Part shown: one piece after another, positions 15,786-28,488 of the stretch | How positions within the stretch are numbered: position 1 is the stretch's first letter | How the letters are laid out: every line of letters begins with the position of its first letter | From: Lysobacterales bacterium | Lineage (GTDB): Bacteria; Pseudomonadota; Gammaproteobacteria; Xanthomonadales; Xanthomonadaceae | Length of the DNA stretch: 64,000 nt | Direction: 5' to 3' | Assembly (NCBI GenBank): GCA_019510125.1 | Contig: JAEKKX010000012.1 | Location: forward strand, 62,001 to 126,000 | Made by a program: the position numbers and the translations under genes | Notes under the pieces: model-generated | Database searches by the model: none | Seen by the model: only the letters and a program-made list of their open reading frames with translations | What the model was told of the DNA's origin: nothing

Positions 15786-18700
15786 ATGACGATGTGGAAG
15801 CGATCCGCGGCCTGCGCATGGCTGGCATGGGCCGGCCTGGCGTCGGCGGCGACGACCGGCGTCGAGGCGGAAATGAGCGCGCGATCGCTCACGCTCGTTT
15901 TCGAGCCGGCGATGGCGATCTTCGACAACGCCCCGGTGCGCGCGGTGTCGGTCTCGCCCGCGGTGCCGATGACCTGCACCTGGACCGACGACCACACCCT
16001 GGACTGCGACGCCGACCGCGGCCACGCCTTCCCGCAGGCGACCGGCTTCGACATCCGCATCGCCCCGGGACTGCATCGCGCCGATGGCGCCGCACTGGGC
16101 GGGATTCGCCTGCAGGCCGAGACCGATCGGCCATCGCTCGACGCCCGGATCGTCGACTGGACCGACGGACGGCCGGTGCTGCGGATCGAACCGAAGCTGC
16201 CGACCACCGCGGAGGCCATCGCCCGCGTCCTCGAACTCCGCGCCGGCGACCGGGTCTGGCGCGCGCTCGACGTGGCGGCGCTGCCCCCGCCGACATCGCC
16301 TTGGGAGCGGCCGGCGTTCCGCGTCGCGCTGCCGCCGGACCTGCCGTCCGACGCCGTGGTGGCGCTGCACATGCGGGCGGGCCTGGTGTCGACGGCCGGA
16401 CCGCTGCCGTCGACCACGGAGCGCACGCTGCTGCGCTTCCACAACGACGAGGCGTTCGCGATCCGCAGCGCCGCCTGCACCCCGCGGAAAGGCGACGAAG
16501 GCGAGGATCGCGATCCGACCGACGGCCTCGCGCTGCGCTGCGTGGCGGGCGAAGACCTGCGACTGTCGTTCTCGGCGGCGCCCGATGCCGCCGGCAAGGC
16601 GGCCTTCGCGGCGCGACTGCCGCCCTCGGTGCGCGTTGTCGGCTGGGATGCGCCCGATCGCCGCTGGTGGGGCCCCGATGCGCTGCAGTCGGCGCCCGGC
16701 GCGACCGTGCGCCTGCGCGCCGAGGCCGCGAACACCGACATCGCGTTCAACGTGGACGCCACGCTGCACGACGCGGCCGGCCGTGCGCTGGCGCGCCCGG
16801 TCGCGATCCGCATCCGCAACGGCGCCGCCCTGCCGACGCTCGCCGCGGCCGGGACGCGCACGCTGTTCGGCGACGCCGATCGCGCGCTCGTCGCCGCGAT
16901 GAACGCACCGGCGTTGGCGATCGAGGAAACCCGGCTCGGCCTGACCGGCGACGGCGCGCGATTCCGCCTCCCGGCGACCCGCGACGGCGCGGGCGCCTTC
17001 GCCAGCGAGGGTGCGCGCGCGACGCTGGCCGAGCACGGCTGGGTCCGCTGGCGGGCGCAGGCGGCGGCGAACGCCACGCTCGATTTCGCGGCGCCGTCCT
17101 TCGACCTCAGCGCACAGGTCTCGCGCACCGAAGTCCTGGTCTGGGCGGTGGACTGGCGCGACAGCCGGCCGGTCGCCGGGGCCGACGTGGAACTGGTGCT
17201 GGTCGCCGGCGACGGCGACGCGCAGGTCGCCGCCCGCGCACGCATCGGCGGCGATGGCCTGGCGCGGCTGACGCTGCCCCCCGGATTCGTGCTGCCGAAG
17301 ACCGCGCCGGGCGCGATGCCGCCGACCTGGGCGGTGCGCGCCCGCGCGGGAGGCCGGCTCGCGGTGCTGCCGCTGAACGAGGTCGTCGGAAGCGGCGAGA
17401 TGCTGGGGCAGCCGCGGGGCGAGCGCCGGCTGTTCGCGGTCGCCGACCGGCCGTTGTACCGGGCCGGCGACACCCTGCGTTTCCGTGCCTGGCTGCGCGA
17501 GCGTCGCGGCGGTCGACTGGTCGTCCCCGGCGACCTGAAGCCGTTCGCGCTGCAACTGCGTCGCCCGTTCGACAATCAGCCGATGGCCGAGGTGGCCGTC
17601 TCGCCCGACGCCGAAGGTGCGTTCGTTGGCGAACTGACGCTGCCGTCGCAGCTCCCGGACGGCGACTACTGCCTGGCGCCCGAGGACGGCGACTGGAGCG
17701 AGGAAGCCGGCTGCGTGTTCGTCGGCACCTTCCGCGCGCAGGACCTGTGGATCGACGCCAGGACCGAGACGTCGCTGCTGCGCGACGGCGACCCGCTGCG
17801 GCTGCGGATCGAGGCCGGCTACTGGTCGGGCGGCGCCGCCGCGGGCGTGGCGATCTCCGAGGTCAAGGTACGCGCGACCCAGGCCTCACCGGCCGACGCC
17901 TATCCGCTGTTCGCCGGCTACGTCTTCACCGGCGACGACAGCGCGGCGGCCGCGCCCGACCTGCGCGGGACGGCCCGCGCCTGGCCGGCGCTGGATGCCG
18001 AGGGCAAGGCGGGCGTGGACGTGCTGCTGGCGTTCGCGGCGGACGACGAGCAGGCCCCGCCCGCGTTCGCACGCATCGAGGCGACCGCGCAGATCGCGCT
18101 GAGCGGGCGCGAGCCGGTGGCGTCGGCGCCGGCGGTGGCCTGGCAGGCGCGGTTCGCGCGCTACGTCGGGCTGAAGCTCGATCCGGGCTGGTTCGGCGCC
18201 ACCACGCCGCTGCGCTTCGACGCCGTCGTCGTCGACGCCGCGGGCCATGCGCAGGCCGGCGCGCCGGTCGAGGTCGTCGTCGATTACGTCGGTGGGGACG
18301 AGACGGCGCCGCCGCAGCGCGTCGCGACCTGCACGCTCGCCGCCGGCACGCCCGCGCCCTGCGCCGTGCCGCGCAGCCGCAGCGGCCACTACCGCTTCAC
18401 CGCGCGCAGCGGCGACGCCGCGCCGGCGACGATCGAACGCTATGTCTGGAACGCGTCCGACGCCCGAGTGCCGGACAAGACAGCGTCCGCGCTGACCGTG
18501 GTCGAGGCCCCGGCGCGCGCCGACGCGCCCGTGCGCCTGCGCCTGCAGCAGCCGTACGCCCGGGCGGACGCGTGGATCGTGACCGCCGCCGACGGCGAGG
18601 CGCTGGACAGCCGGATCGTGCCGCTCGACGGGCCCGACACCACCTTCCTGCTGCCGACCCGGGCCGACGGCCGCAACCGGGTCAGCATCCTCGTGCGCGT

Positions 18701-21557
18701 GCGCGAACGCCGCGCCGCCGGCGTCGATGCGCGCGGCCTGCGCGATGCGCCCGGCGCGCTGACGCTCAGCGCCGACGTCGACGTGCCGCGGCCAGCGCCG
18801 GTGGCGCGGCTCGCGCTCGACGCACCGACGACGCGCACCGCGCCCGGGACGACCGTGCGCCTGCGCCTGCGCAACACCGGCGCCAGCCCGCGCACGGTCG
18901 CGCTGGCGGTGTTCGACGATGCGCTGCGCGCGCTGGCCGGGGATCGCTGGGATGCGTTCGATCCGCAGGGCGAGGACTGGCTCGGCGCGCGCGAGCCGAG
19001 CTGGTCGGCCCGCTTCCGCGCCGCGGGCTTCGGCGACTGGTGCCGCTGCGGCTGGCGGCGCGAACTGCCGTGGGAGGACGGCAAGCCCGCCGCGCGTTTC
19101 GACGGCGAAGAAGGCTCGCCGACCGTCTTGATCGACCGCACGCACGTCGAAAGACAGGGCCTGGCCACCGTCGGCGACGGACCGGCGGTCGTGTTCGACG
19201 ACCCTGCCCCCGCACCGGGCGTTTTCCGAAGTTCCCCTGCCGACACGATGCAGATCGTGGGCGGCTATGCGTCGGACGCTCTCGACGCCGTTGTCGTCAC
19301 CGGCTCGCGCTTCGACGGCGACCCGTTCGAGATCGCCGCCGCGCCGCGACCGGATCCGACGCTGTCGATCGATCCCGCCGCGAGCGACCGCGCGGCGACC
19401 GCCCGGCCCGCGCCCACCGCCGAAGCGCGCGCGCTGTTCGGCGCGCGGGTGCGCGACAGCTTCGCCGCGACCGCGCTGTGGCAGCCGGCGCTGGTGCTGG
19501 CGCCGGGCGAAAGCCGCGAGATCGAACTCATCGCGCCGGACAACCTCACCCGCTGGCGGGCGGTCGCCTGGACCGCGGACGCCGGCGAGGCGTTCGAGCG
19601 CGTCGAGGCGACGTTCGAGGTCGGCCAGCCGGTGGAAGTGCGGCTGCAGGCGCCGGTGCGCGTCTATCCCGACGATCGCGCCGTGCTGGTCGCCAACGTG
19701 CGCCACGAGGGCGCGGCCGCGACCGCCGACGCCGTGCTCCGGGTGGACGCGCTTGGGGCGGCGAACCAACGGCCGCTGCCGCTCGCCGCGAACGGCCAGG
19801 ACGCGCTGTCGCTGGCGATCGCGCCGACCGATCGCGACCGCGCGCCCGACACGCTGGCGGCGGTCGCGGCGGCGCGCACGGATGCGGGCGTGGACGCGAC
19901 CGTGCAGGCGATCGAACTGGCCTCGCCGACGATCGACGGCCACCGCACGCAGGCGGGCTGGCTGGGCGCTTCGCCGCTGCGGCTGACGCCGCCGGCGCTG
20001 CCCGCCGGGGCCACCGACGTGCGCCTGCGGGTCGCCCTGCTGCCGGGCGGCGACGCGCTGGCGCACGGCTGGATCGATGCGCTGGAACGCTATCCGCACC
20101 GCTGCTGGGAACAGACGCTGAGCCGCGCGGTCGCCGCCGCGATCGCGCTGGAACGCGGCGAGGGCGAACGCTTCCCGGAGGCGCAGGCGACGATCGACGA
20201 CGCCCTGCGCAACGCGCCGGTGTTCCAGAACGAGGACGGCAGCTTCCGCTATTTCGCCGACAGCGAAGACCGCGACGAGCACCTCGCGCAGGTGCCGCTG
20301 ACCGCCTGGAGCGTGCGTGCGCTGGGCCTGCTGGAGACGCTGGGCCACGCGGCGCCGGCGCAGGTGCTGGAAGAGGCCGAGGACTTCCTCGACGGCGCGA
20401 TCGACGACCTGGACGACGACAAAGGCCGTGACGACGCGCAGGCCGTCGCCGAACGCGACGTGCGCCTCGCGCTCGCGGCGGCGACCCGGGACGCGCCCTC
20501 GCGTGCGGTCGGCGACCGGCTGTGGGCGCGCTTCGCGACGCTGCCGCTGCCGGCGCAGACCGCCACGGTGCGGGTGCTGGCGAACGCGGCGCATCCGCAG
20601 GCACGGGCGGCGGTCGAGGCCGTGCTCGCGCGGGCGCAGCGCCGTGACGACGCGCTGCGCCTGCACGCCGTCGGGCGCCAGGACCGCTGGATGAGCTCCG
20701 ATGCGCGCGAGCAGTGCGAACTGATCGACGTGCTGCGCGCGCACCCGGCGCTCGCCGACGCGGCGACACGGCGTCGCCTGATCGCCGGCCTCGGCGATCT
20801 CTACGCCGGCGGCGTCGATGGCGTCGATACCCAGGCGGCGGCGAACTGCCTGATCGCGCTGCGCGGACTCGATGCGGGGTCGGCCCAGGCGCAGGCGCGG
20901 CTGGACGTCGCCCAGGGCGCGCAGCGGATCGCGCTGGCGCTGGCGCCGGGCGCGCCGCCGCCGTCGCAGGTGCAGTCGATCGAGGCCCGCGACGCGCGGC
21001 AGCCGCTGCGGTTGACGCCGCGGATCGCCGGCGACGCGCCTGCGAGCTTCGTCCTCGACTACGCCTGGCGCGAGGATGCGCGGCGCGCGGCGTCGAGCGC
21101 GGCGGGCTTCGCGCTGCAGCGCCACTACGCCGCCCTGCGCGACGGCGCGTGGGTGCCGCTCGCGGATGCGTCGCTCCGCGACGGCGACTGGGTGCGGGTG
21201 ACGCTGGTGCTGGACAACGCCGCGACCCGGCACTTCGTGGCGATCACCGACGCGGTGCCCGGCGGCCTGCGACCGACCGACCTGTCGCTCAGCGGCGTCG
21301 CCGGGATCGATGTGCAGCGGGTGTCGGACGCCGGCGACGGCTGGTTCGCCACCCGCCGGCTGGATCCGCGCGCGCCGAAGTTCTACGCCGAGTTCCTGCC
21401 GCCGGGTCGCCACGAGGTGCACTACTTCACGCGGGTCGGCAACGCCGGCGACTATCTCGCGCCGCCGGCGGTGGCCGAGCTGATGTACGGCGAAGCGACC
21501 CGCGCGCGGACCGCCGCGTCGCGGATCGTCATCGCGCCGGCGGCCGACGCACGCTGA
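15786..21557 (+). CDS. Bacterial alpha-2-macroglobulin family protein
   Basis: A 1,923-residue exported protein of the large alpha-2-macroglobulin type, which traps proteases that attack the periplasm. A signal peptide (residues 1-23, ending LASA) lacks a lipobox, unlike lipid-anchored YfhM homologues. An MG2-type macroglobulin domain is marked by DRPLYRAGDTLRF near residue 558; the middle region with VRDSFAATALWQ lies near 1220. The thioester motif CWEQ, with Cys1440, heads the thioester-containing helical domain, and C-terminal macroglobulin domains follow. An inserted stretch at about 1110-1215 occupies the bait-region position and contains LDAVVVTGSR (1166-1175), which looks like a TonB box. 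No pbpC is adjacent. The ATG follows AGGAGAGACG. Confidence 0.92.
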   Translation: MTMWKRSAACAWLAWAGLASAATTGVEAEMSARSLTLVFEPAMAIFDNAPVRAVSVSPAVPMTCTWTDDHTLDCDADRGHAFPQATGFDIRIAPGLHRADGAALGGIRLQAETDRPSLDARIVDWTDGRPVLRIEPKLPTTAEAIARVLELRAGDRVWRALDVAALPPPTSPWERPAFRVALPPDLPSDAVVALHMRAGLVSTAGPLPSTTERTLLRFHNDEAFAIRSAACTPRKGDEGEDRDPTDGLALRCVAGEDLRLSFSAAPDAAGKAAFAARLPPSVRVVGWDAPDRRWWGPDALQSAPGATVRLRAEAANTDIAFNVDATLHDAAGRALARPVAIRIRNGAALPTLAAAGTRTLFGDADRALVAAMNAPALAIEETRLGLTGDGARFRLPATRDGAGAFASEGARATLAEHGWVRWRAQAAANATLDFAAPSFDLSAQVSRTEVLVWAVDWRDSRPVAGADVELVLVAGDGDAQVAARARIGGDGLARLTLPPGFVLPKTAPGAMPPTWAVRARAGGRLAVLPLNEVVGSGEMLGQPRGERRLFAVADRPLYRAGDTLRFRAWLRERRGGRLVVPGDLKPFALQLRRPFDNQPMAEVAVSPDAEGAFVGELTLPSQLPDGDYCLAPEDGDWSEEAGCVFVGTFRAQDLWIDARTETSLLRDGDPLRLRIEAGYWSGGAAAGVAISEVKVRATQASPADAYPLFAGYVFTGDDSAAAAPDLRGTARAWPALDAEGKAGVDVLLAFAADDEQAPPAFARIEATAQIALSGREPVASAPAVAWQARFARYVGLKLDPGWFGATTPLRFDAVVVDAAGHAQAGAPVEVVVDYVGGDETAPPQRVATCTLAAGTPAPCAVPRSRSGHYRFTARSGDAAPATIERYVWNASDARVPDKTASALTVVEAPARADAPVRLRLQQPYARADAWIVTAADGEALDSRIVPLDGPDTTFLLPTRADGRNRVSILVRVRERRAAGVDARGLRDAPGALTLSADVDVPRPAPVARLALDAPTTRTAPGTTVRLRLRNTGASPRTVALAVFDDALRALAGDRWDAFDPQGEDWLGAREPSWSARFRAAGFGDWCRCGWRRELPWEDGKPAARFDGEEGSPTVLIDRTHVERQGLATVGDGPAVVFDDPAPAPGVFRSSPADTMQIVGGYASDALDAVVVTGSRFDGDPFEIAAAPRPDPTLSIDPAASDRAATARPAPTAEARALFGARVRDSFAATALWQPALVLAPGESREIELIAPDNLTRWRAVAWTADAGEAFERVEATFEVGQPVEVRLQAPVRVYPDDRAVLVANVRHEGAAATADAVLRVDALGAANQRPLPLAANGQDALSLAIAPTDRDRAPDTLAAVAAARTDAGVDATVQAIELASPTIDGHRTQAGWLGASPLRLTPPALPAGATDVRLRVALLPGGDALAHGWIDALERYPHRCWEQTLSRAVAAAIALERGEGERFPEAQATIDDALRNAPVFQNEDGSFRYFADSEDRDEHLAQVPLTAWSVRALGLLETLGHAAPAQVLEEAEDFLDGAIDDLDDDKGRDDAQAVAERDVRLALAAATRDAPSRAVGDRLWARFATLPLPAQTATVRVLANAAHPQARAAVEAVLARAQRRDDALRLHAVGRQDRWMSSDAREQCELIDVLRAHPALADAATRRRLIAGLGDLYAGGVDGVDTQAAANCLIALRGLDAGSAQAQARLDVAQGAQRIALALAPGAPPPSQVQSIEARDARQPLRLTPRIAGDAPASFVLDYAWREDARRAASSAAGFALQRHYAALRDGAWVPLADASLRDGDWVRVTLVLDNAATRHFVAITDAVPGGLRPTDLSLSGVAGIDVQRVSDAGDGWFATRRLDPRAPKFYAEFLPPGRHEVHYFTRVGNAGDYLAPPAVAELMYGEATRARTAASRIVIAPAADAR

Positions 21558-21584
21558 TCCGGCGCGCCATCGCGCCCGGAAACG

Positions 21585-21612
21585 GCAACGGGGCCCTCGC
21601 GGGCCCCGTTGC
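21585..21612. terminator. Bidirectional terminator-like hairpin
   Basis: A perfect 12-bp stem GCAACGGGGCCC / GGGCCCCGTTGC with a TCGC loop lies between the convergent macroglobulin and DUF885 genes. There is no T-run on either side, but stability and position make termination in both directions the most likely role. Confidence 0.7.
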
Positions 21613-21653
21613 GGTCGATGCGGACGGCGCGACCGGCGCGCCGCGGGCGAGGC

Positions 21654-23444
21654 TCAGGGCTTCGCCTTCTGCGCCGGGATGAACTGTTCGCGCACCGCCT
21701 TCGCCAGCAGTTCCGGCGGCAGCATGCCCTGGCCGATGACGAAGTTGTTGAAGGCCAGGCGGTCGAACTTGTCGCCCAGCGCCAGCTCGGTCTCGGCGCG
21801 CAGTTCGAGCAGGCGCGCGTAGCCGTAGAAATAGCTGCCGGCCTGGCCCGGGGCGTTGAAGGTGTAGCGGTCGAGTTCCTGCCGCGCCATCGCCTTCGAC
21901 AGGCCCACGTCCTCCATCAGCACCTTCTCGGCGCGGGCGCGGTCGATCATGCCGAGGTTGAGCATCGGGTCGAGCATCGCGCGCGCCGCGCGCATCAGCC
22001 GGAACTGCAGCGCGATGAGCTGTCCGTCCAGCGGCTCGTACGGCACCATCTCGGCCTCGGCGTACAGCGCCCAGCCCTCGACGTTCACCGAGTTGAAGGC
22101 GAACAGGCTGCGCGCCAGCGACACGCCGCGCTCGAGCATCGCGGTGAACTGCAGCTCGTGGCCGGGGCGGCCTTCGTGCGCCGACAGCGTCCACGCCACC
22201 GACGGGAAGTTGAAGTCGTCGTACTGGTCGGCGGCGCCAGCCGCCGGATTGGACAGCGGCAGCACGAACTGGCCCTGCTGCCCGGTGTTGCCGATCATCG
22301 GCGCGGGCAGGAAGTGCGGGGCCGGCTGCTGCGCGTTCTCGGCGTCGGTGCCCAGGCGCATGATCATCGGCCGCTGCGGCACGTCGACGATGCGCTCGCG
22401 GCGGATGATCGGGTCGATCGCGTCGATGACTTCGCGGTAGCGGGCCTCGAGCTTGTCGTTGGGGATCGTGTCCTTCTTCAGCGCGCGGATCACGTCGCGG
22501 TAGTCGGTGGCGTCGATGCCCTTCGCCTTGGCGACCAGCGGCGCGAGCTGCTGCATCGCCGCGCGGGTCTCCATGAACTCCAGGCGGGCGCGCTGGACCA
22601 GCACTTCCGGCGGGATGTCGATGCCGACGTTCTTCAACTGCAGGGCGTAGAGCTCGCGCGGCAACTGGGTGTCGGCGCGGGCCTGCGGCAACACGCTGGC
22701 GCGCACCCAGGCGACGTAGTCGGCGGTCTGCGCATCGAGCGCCTTCAGCGCGGCGTCGGCGCCCTTGAGCTTGTACTTCTCGAACAGCTTGCGGATGCCG
22801 ACGGCGTAGGTCTGGGCGTTGTTCAGCGCCTGCTCGACCTCCAGCTTCGACGGCCGCAGCAGCGCGGCGTCGCCGGCGCGTTCCTCGTAGCGCTGGCGGG
22901 CGAGCGACATGATCGGGGTGGTGCCCGGCGCCATGCCGAGGTACGCCTTCAGCCGGTCCAGCGCCTTCGCGCGGCGGTCGGCGGGCGTCTGGTCGGAGAG
23001 CAGGCCGCTGATGCCGCCGAACACCAGTTGCGGCGCGTCGTACCAGGGCAGCAGCAGGCGCTCGTTGACCTCGCTGGACTCGATCGCGTCGCCGGCGGCG
23101 CCGATCATGATCTCGAGGTCCTGGCGGACGTTCGGGTCGCGTTCGACCTGCAGTTTCTGCTGCAGTGCGGCGCGGACTTCGGCGAGCGCCGCGCGGGCGC
23201 GCTTGCCGTTGTCGGGGCCGAGGTCGGCGACCTTGGCGTCGTAGCCGGGGATGCCGAAGAACGACGCGGATTCGGGCTGGAAGCGCAGTTGGGCGGCGAG
23301 CAGGAGCTGGGCGTTCGCGTTGCTGGTCTGGACCCACGCGGGCACGGCGGGCGCGGCCGCCGTCGCGGCGGGTTTGGCCGCATGGGTGGGCGAGGCGGCG
23401 GCGAGCAGACCGGCGAGCGCGGCGGCGAGCAGGGTCGTTTTCAT
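21654..23444 (-). CDS. DUF885 family exported peptidase-like protein
   Basis: A 596-residue secreted protein of the DUF885 family. Residues 1-22 form a signal peptide (ending THA). The defining motif HEGRPGHELQ (His423, Glu424, His428) resembles a metallopeptidase HExxxGH zinc site, with a downstream conserved EGWALYAE block that supplies a further glutamate. Members are probably zinc metallopeptidases or carboxypeptidase-like enzymes, but the substrate is unknown. The ATG was chosen because GGAGATC lies upstream at good spacing; an upstream in-frame start adds a non-secretory leader. It converges on the alpha-2-macroglobulin gene and shares its terminator. Confidence 0.88.
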   Translation of the reverse strand: MKTTLLAAALAGLLAAASPTHAAKPAATAAAPAVPAWVQTSNANAQLLLAAQLRFQPESASFFGIPGYDAKVADLGPDNGKRARAALAEVRAALQQKLQVERDPNVRQDLEIMIGAAGDAIESSEVNERLLLPWYDAPQLVFGGISGLLSDQTPADRRAKALDRLKAYLGMAPGTTPIMSLARQRYEERAGDAALLRPSKLEVEQALNNAQTYAVGIRKLFEKYKLKGADAALKALDAQTADYVAWVRASVLPQARADTQLPRELYALQLKNVGIDIPPEVLVQRARLEFMETRAAMQQLAPLVAKAKGIDATDYRDVIRALKKDTIPNDKLEARYREVIDAIDPIIRRERIVDVPQRPMIMRLGTDAENAQQPAPHFLPAPMIGNTGQQGQFVLPLSNPAAGAADQYDDFNFPSVAWTLSAHEGRPGHELQFTAMLERGVSLARSLFAFNSVNVEGWALYAEAEMVPYEPLDGQLIALQFRLMRAARAMLDPMLNLGMIDRARAEKVLMEDVGLSKAMARQELDRYTFNAPGQAGSYFYGYARLLELRAETELALGDKFDRLAFNNFVIGQGMLPPELLAKAVREQFIPAQKAKP

Positions 23445-23631
23445 CGAGGGATCTCCACGGAGGTGCAGGAACGCTACGCCTCGACGGGCGGCGCGCCCAC
23501 GGTCGAAGGTCATGCCGGACAGGATGCGTCAGGGGTGGCGCAGGCACTGAGAACGGAGGTTCCGGCCTTGTATACGCCCCTCCTGGCGCTTGTTATGGTG
23601 CAGACGTCTCCGCAAGCACGATGAGGCTGAA

Positions 23632-24270
23632 ATGGCCCGGTTCCCGAAAATCGACACCCCCTGCCCGCTGAGCGCCGAGGAACAGGCCGTCATCGAGGGG
23701 CATTGCGGCCATTGCGACAAGCACGTCCATCGTCTCGATGCCCTGGACGAGGCGCAACGGCACGCGTTGCTGGCGAACGCCGACGGCCCGATCTGCGTCA
23801 CGTACAGGATGCCGAAGCCCGCACCGAAGTCGCATCCATTCAGCGCCGCGATCGCGATCACCCTGCTCGGCGCCGGTGGTGCGGCCTACGCCGGCGAACC
23901 GCCGCAAGACCCGCCGCCGGAGGGGCTGCCGTGGGTCGCGCATCCTGCCGATGCGGCGATGTCGCCGCTTCCCGACGAAAACAAGGCTGCATTGCTCGAC
24001 TTCGTCGTTTTCCTCGGCGGCGTCGACGACCCGCGCAACGCGACCGACGTCGAAGATGCCGAGGCGAAGCCCATGTTGCCGATGCTGACCCCAGAAGATG
24101 CGTTGACGCAGACGCCGGTGGAGGAGCCGCTCGACACGGTGGTGGTCCTGGGCGGCGGGATGAGCCGTCCTGGCGAAGCGGAGGGGATCGCGACCGGCAT
24201 CGACGACGTGGCCGCGGATTTGCCGATGATCGCGCCCGCTTCCCCAGATCAGGGCGAAGGCGGGCGATGA
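23632..24270 (+). CDS. Cys/His-rich single-TM protein with TonB-box-like repeats
   Basis: A 212-residue protein of unknown function. The N-terminal 60 residues have a putative zinc-binding arrangement: Cys11, Cys25, Cys28 (GHCGHC), His31/His33 and Cys55 in ICVTYR. A short hydrophobic stretch (about 71-87, ending AYA) could be a membrane anchor or late signal sequence. The remaining acidic, proline-rich region carries two related motifs, LLDFVVFLGG (121-130) and PLDTVVVLGGG (166-176). These resemble the TonB box seen also in the neighbouring alpha-2-macroglobulin. Bacteroidetes have analogous CxxC-domain proteins of unknown role. The ATG is preceded by a modest GAGGC; the 3' end overlaps the convergent gene by 22 bp. 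Confidence 0.7.
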   Translation: MARFPKIDTPCPLSAEEQAVIEGHCGHCDKHVHRLDALDEAQRHALLANADGPICVTYRMPKPAPKSHPFSAAIAITLLGAGGAAYAGEPPQDPPPEGLPWVAHPADAAMSPLPDENKAALLDFVVFLGGVDDPRNATDVEDAEAKPMLPMLTPEDALTQTPVEEPLDTVVVLGGGMSRPGEAEGIATGIDDVAADLPMIAPASPDQGEGGR

Positions 24271-25108
24271 GCGGGCGACGCCGTGTCGCGGGCCACGCCT
24301 GCCGCAGCGACGACTCGCAGACTGCGCACGACCGGCGCGAGGCCGCTTAGCCCCTCCGGACTGCCATCGCCGATGAACAGCGCGATGTGTCCGGCGTCAA
24401 AGCGGCCGAGGGCGGCATCGTAACTGCGCCAGCGCTGGCCATCCCAGACCTGCGTCCACGCGTGCGGCATGAAAACATGCGCTTCGCCGTCGAAACGCTC
24501 GGCGTAGGCGATGCCGTGCGCGACACGGGCGGGCATGCCGAGAGACCGTGCCGCTGCGGCCAACAAGACCGCGAATTCGGTGCAATCGCCGCTGCGCGTT
24601 TCCAGTGCGGCGACAGCGTCGTCGTAGCGCCGGAAGTCGATCGGCCCGGTCATGTGCCGGGCCACGGCCTCGCTCAAAGCCGTCATTCGCGTATCCACGG
24701 AGCCACCGCGCGCGTGCGCGCGCGCGAAGGCACGGATGCGACGGTCGTCGCTGCGCACCCAGTCGTTCGCCGCAAGCGCGGCACGCAATGCTGCGGCCGT
24801 GGGCGCCGGTTCGCGACCGCAATCCGCGCAGATCCGAAGTTCGATGTCTTCGCCACGCGCGATCACGTGTTGTTCGCCGGTCTCCGGCCAGGACCATGCG
24901 CGCCCGGGGGCGAACGCGACTCGATAACGGATTTCTCCGAGACGCGCCAGGCGCGGGATGCGATAGGGGGACGTCACCAGAAGGCTGCGCACATAGTCGC
25001 GTGCTTGCGCCTCGGTCGGCAGCGCCGATTGCGCGGTGGCGCCGCAGGCCAACATCGCGGCGGCGCCTGCGACGGCGAACGCGCAACCGCGACGAGAAAC
25101 GCGGCCGA

Positions 25109-25112
<4 letters not shown>
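24249..25112 (-). CDS. Exported transglutaminase-like domain protein
   Basis: A 287-residue exported protein of the transglutaminase-like cysteine protease fold. The catalytic triad is visible as Cys177 in SGDCTEFAVLL, His217 in PHAW and Asp232 in SYDAALG. The N-terminus has RVSRRGCAFAVAGAAAM, either a Sec signal with a weak lipobox (MLAC, Cys23) or a Tat-like one; cleavage after ATA is equally possible. Members process peptides or isopeptides, often as proteases rather than cross-linkers. The gene is the last of three overlapping minus-strand genes; its ATG overlaps the preceding stop (ATGA). Substrate is unknown. Confidence 0.87.
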
Positions 25113-28400
<3,288 letters not shown>

Positions 28401-28448
28401 CGGGCCGATCTTCCGGACGGGCAGATCGGCGGGCGGGCGCGCGGGATT

Positions 28449-28488
28449 GGCGCCGGGCGCGACGGCTCGGCGCCGGATGCGACGGCTC
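28449..28488. repeat. Two tandem 20-bp repeats at GST gene 3' end
   Basis: Two direct copies of GGCGCCGG[GC/AT]GCGACGGCTC follow one another with a 20-bp period immediately before the stop codon of the GST gene. They differ at two positions. Either may be remnants of a duplication or form a weak hairpin with downstream sequence. No function is evident. Confidence 0.6.

Noticed and set aside
15633-17575. Minus-strand open frames inside the alpha-2-macroglobulin gene
   Set aside because: Shadows created by high GC; none shows a recognisable domain.
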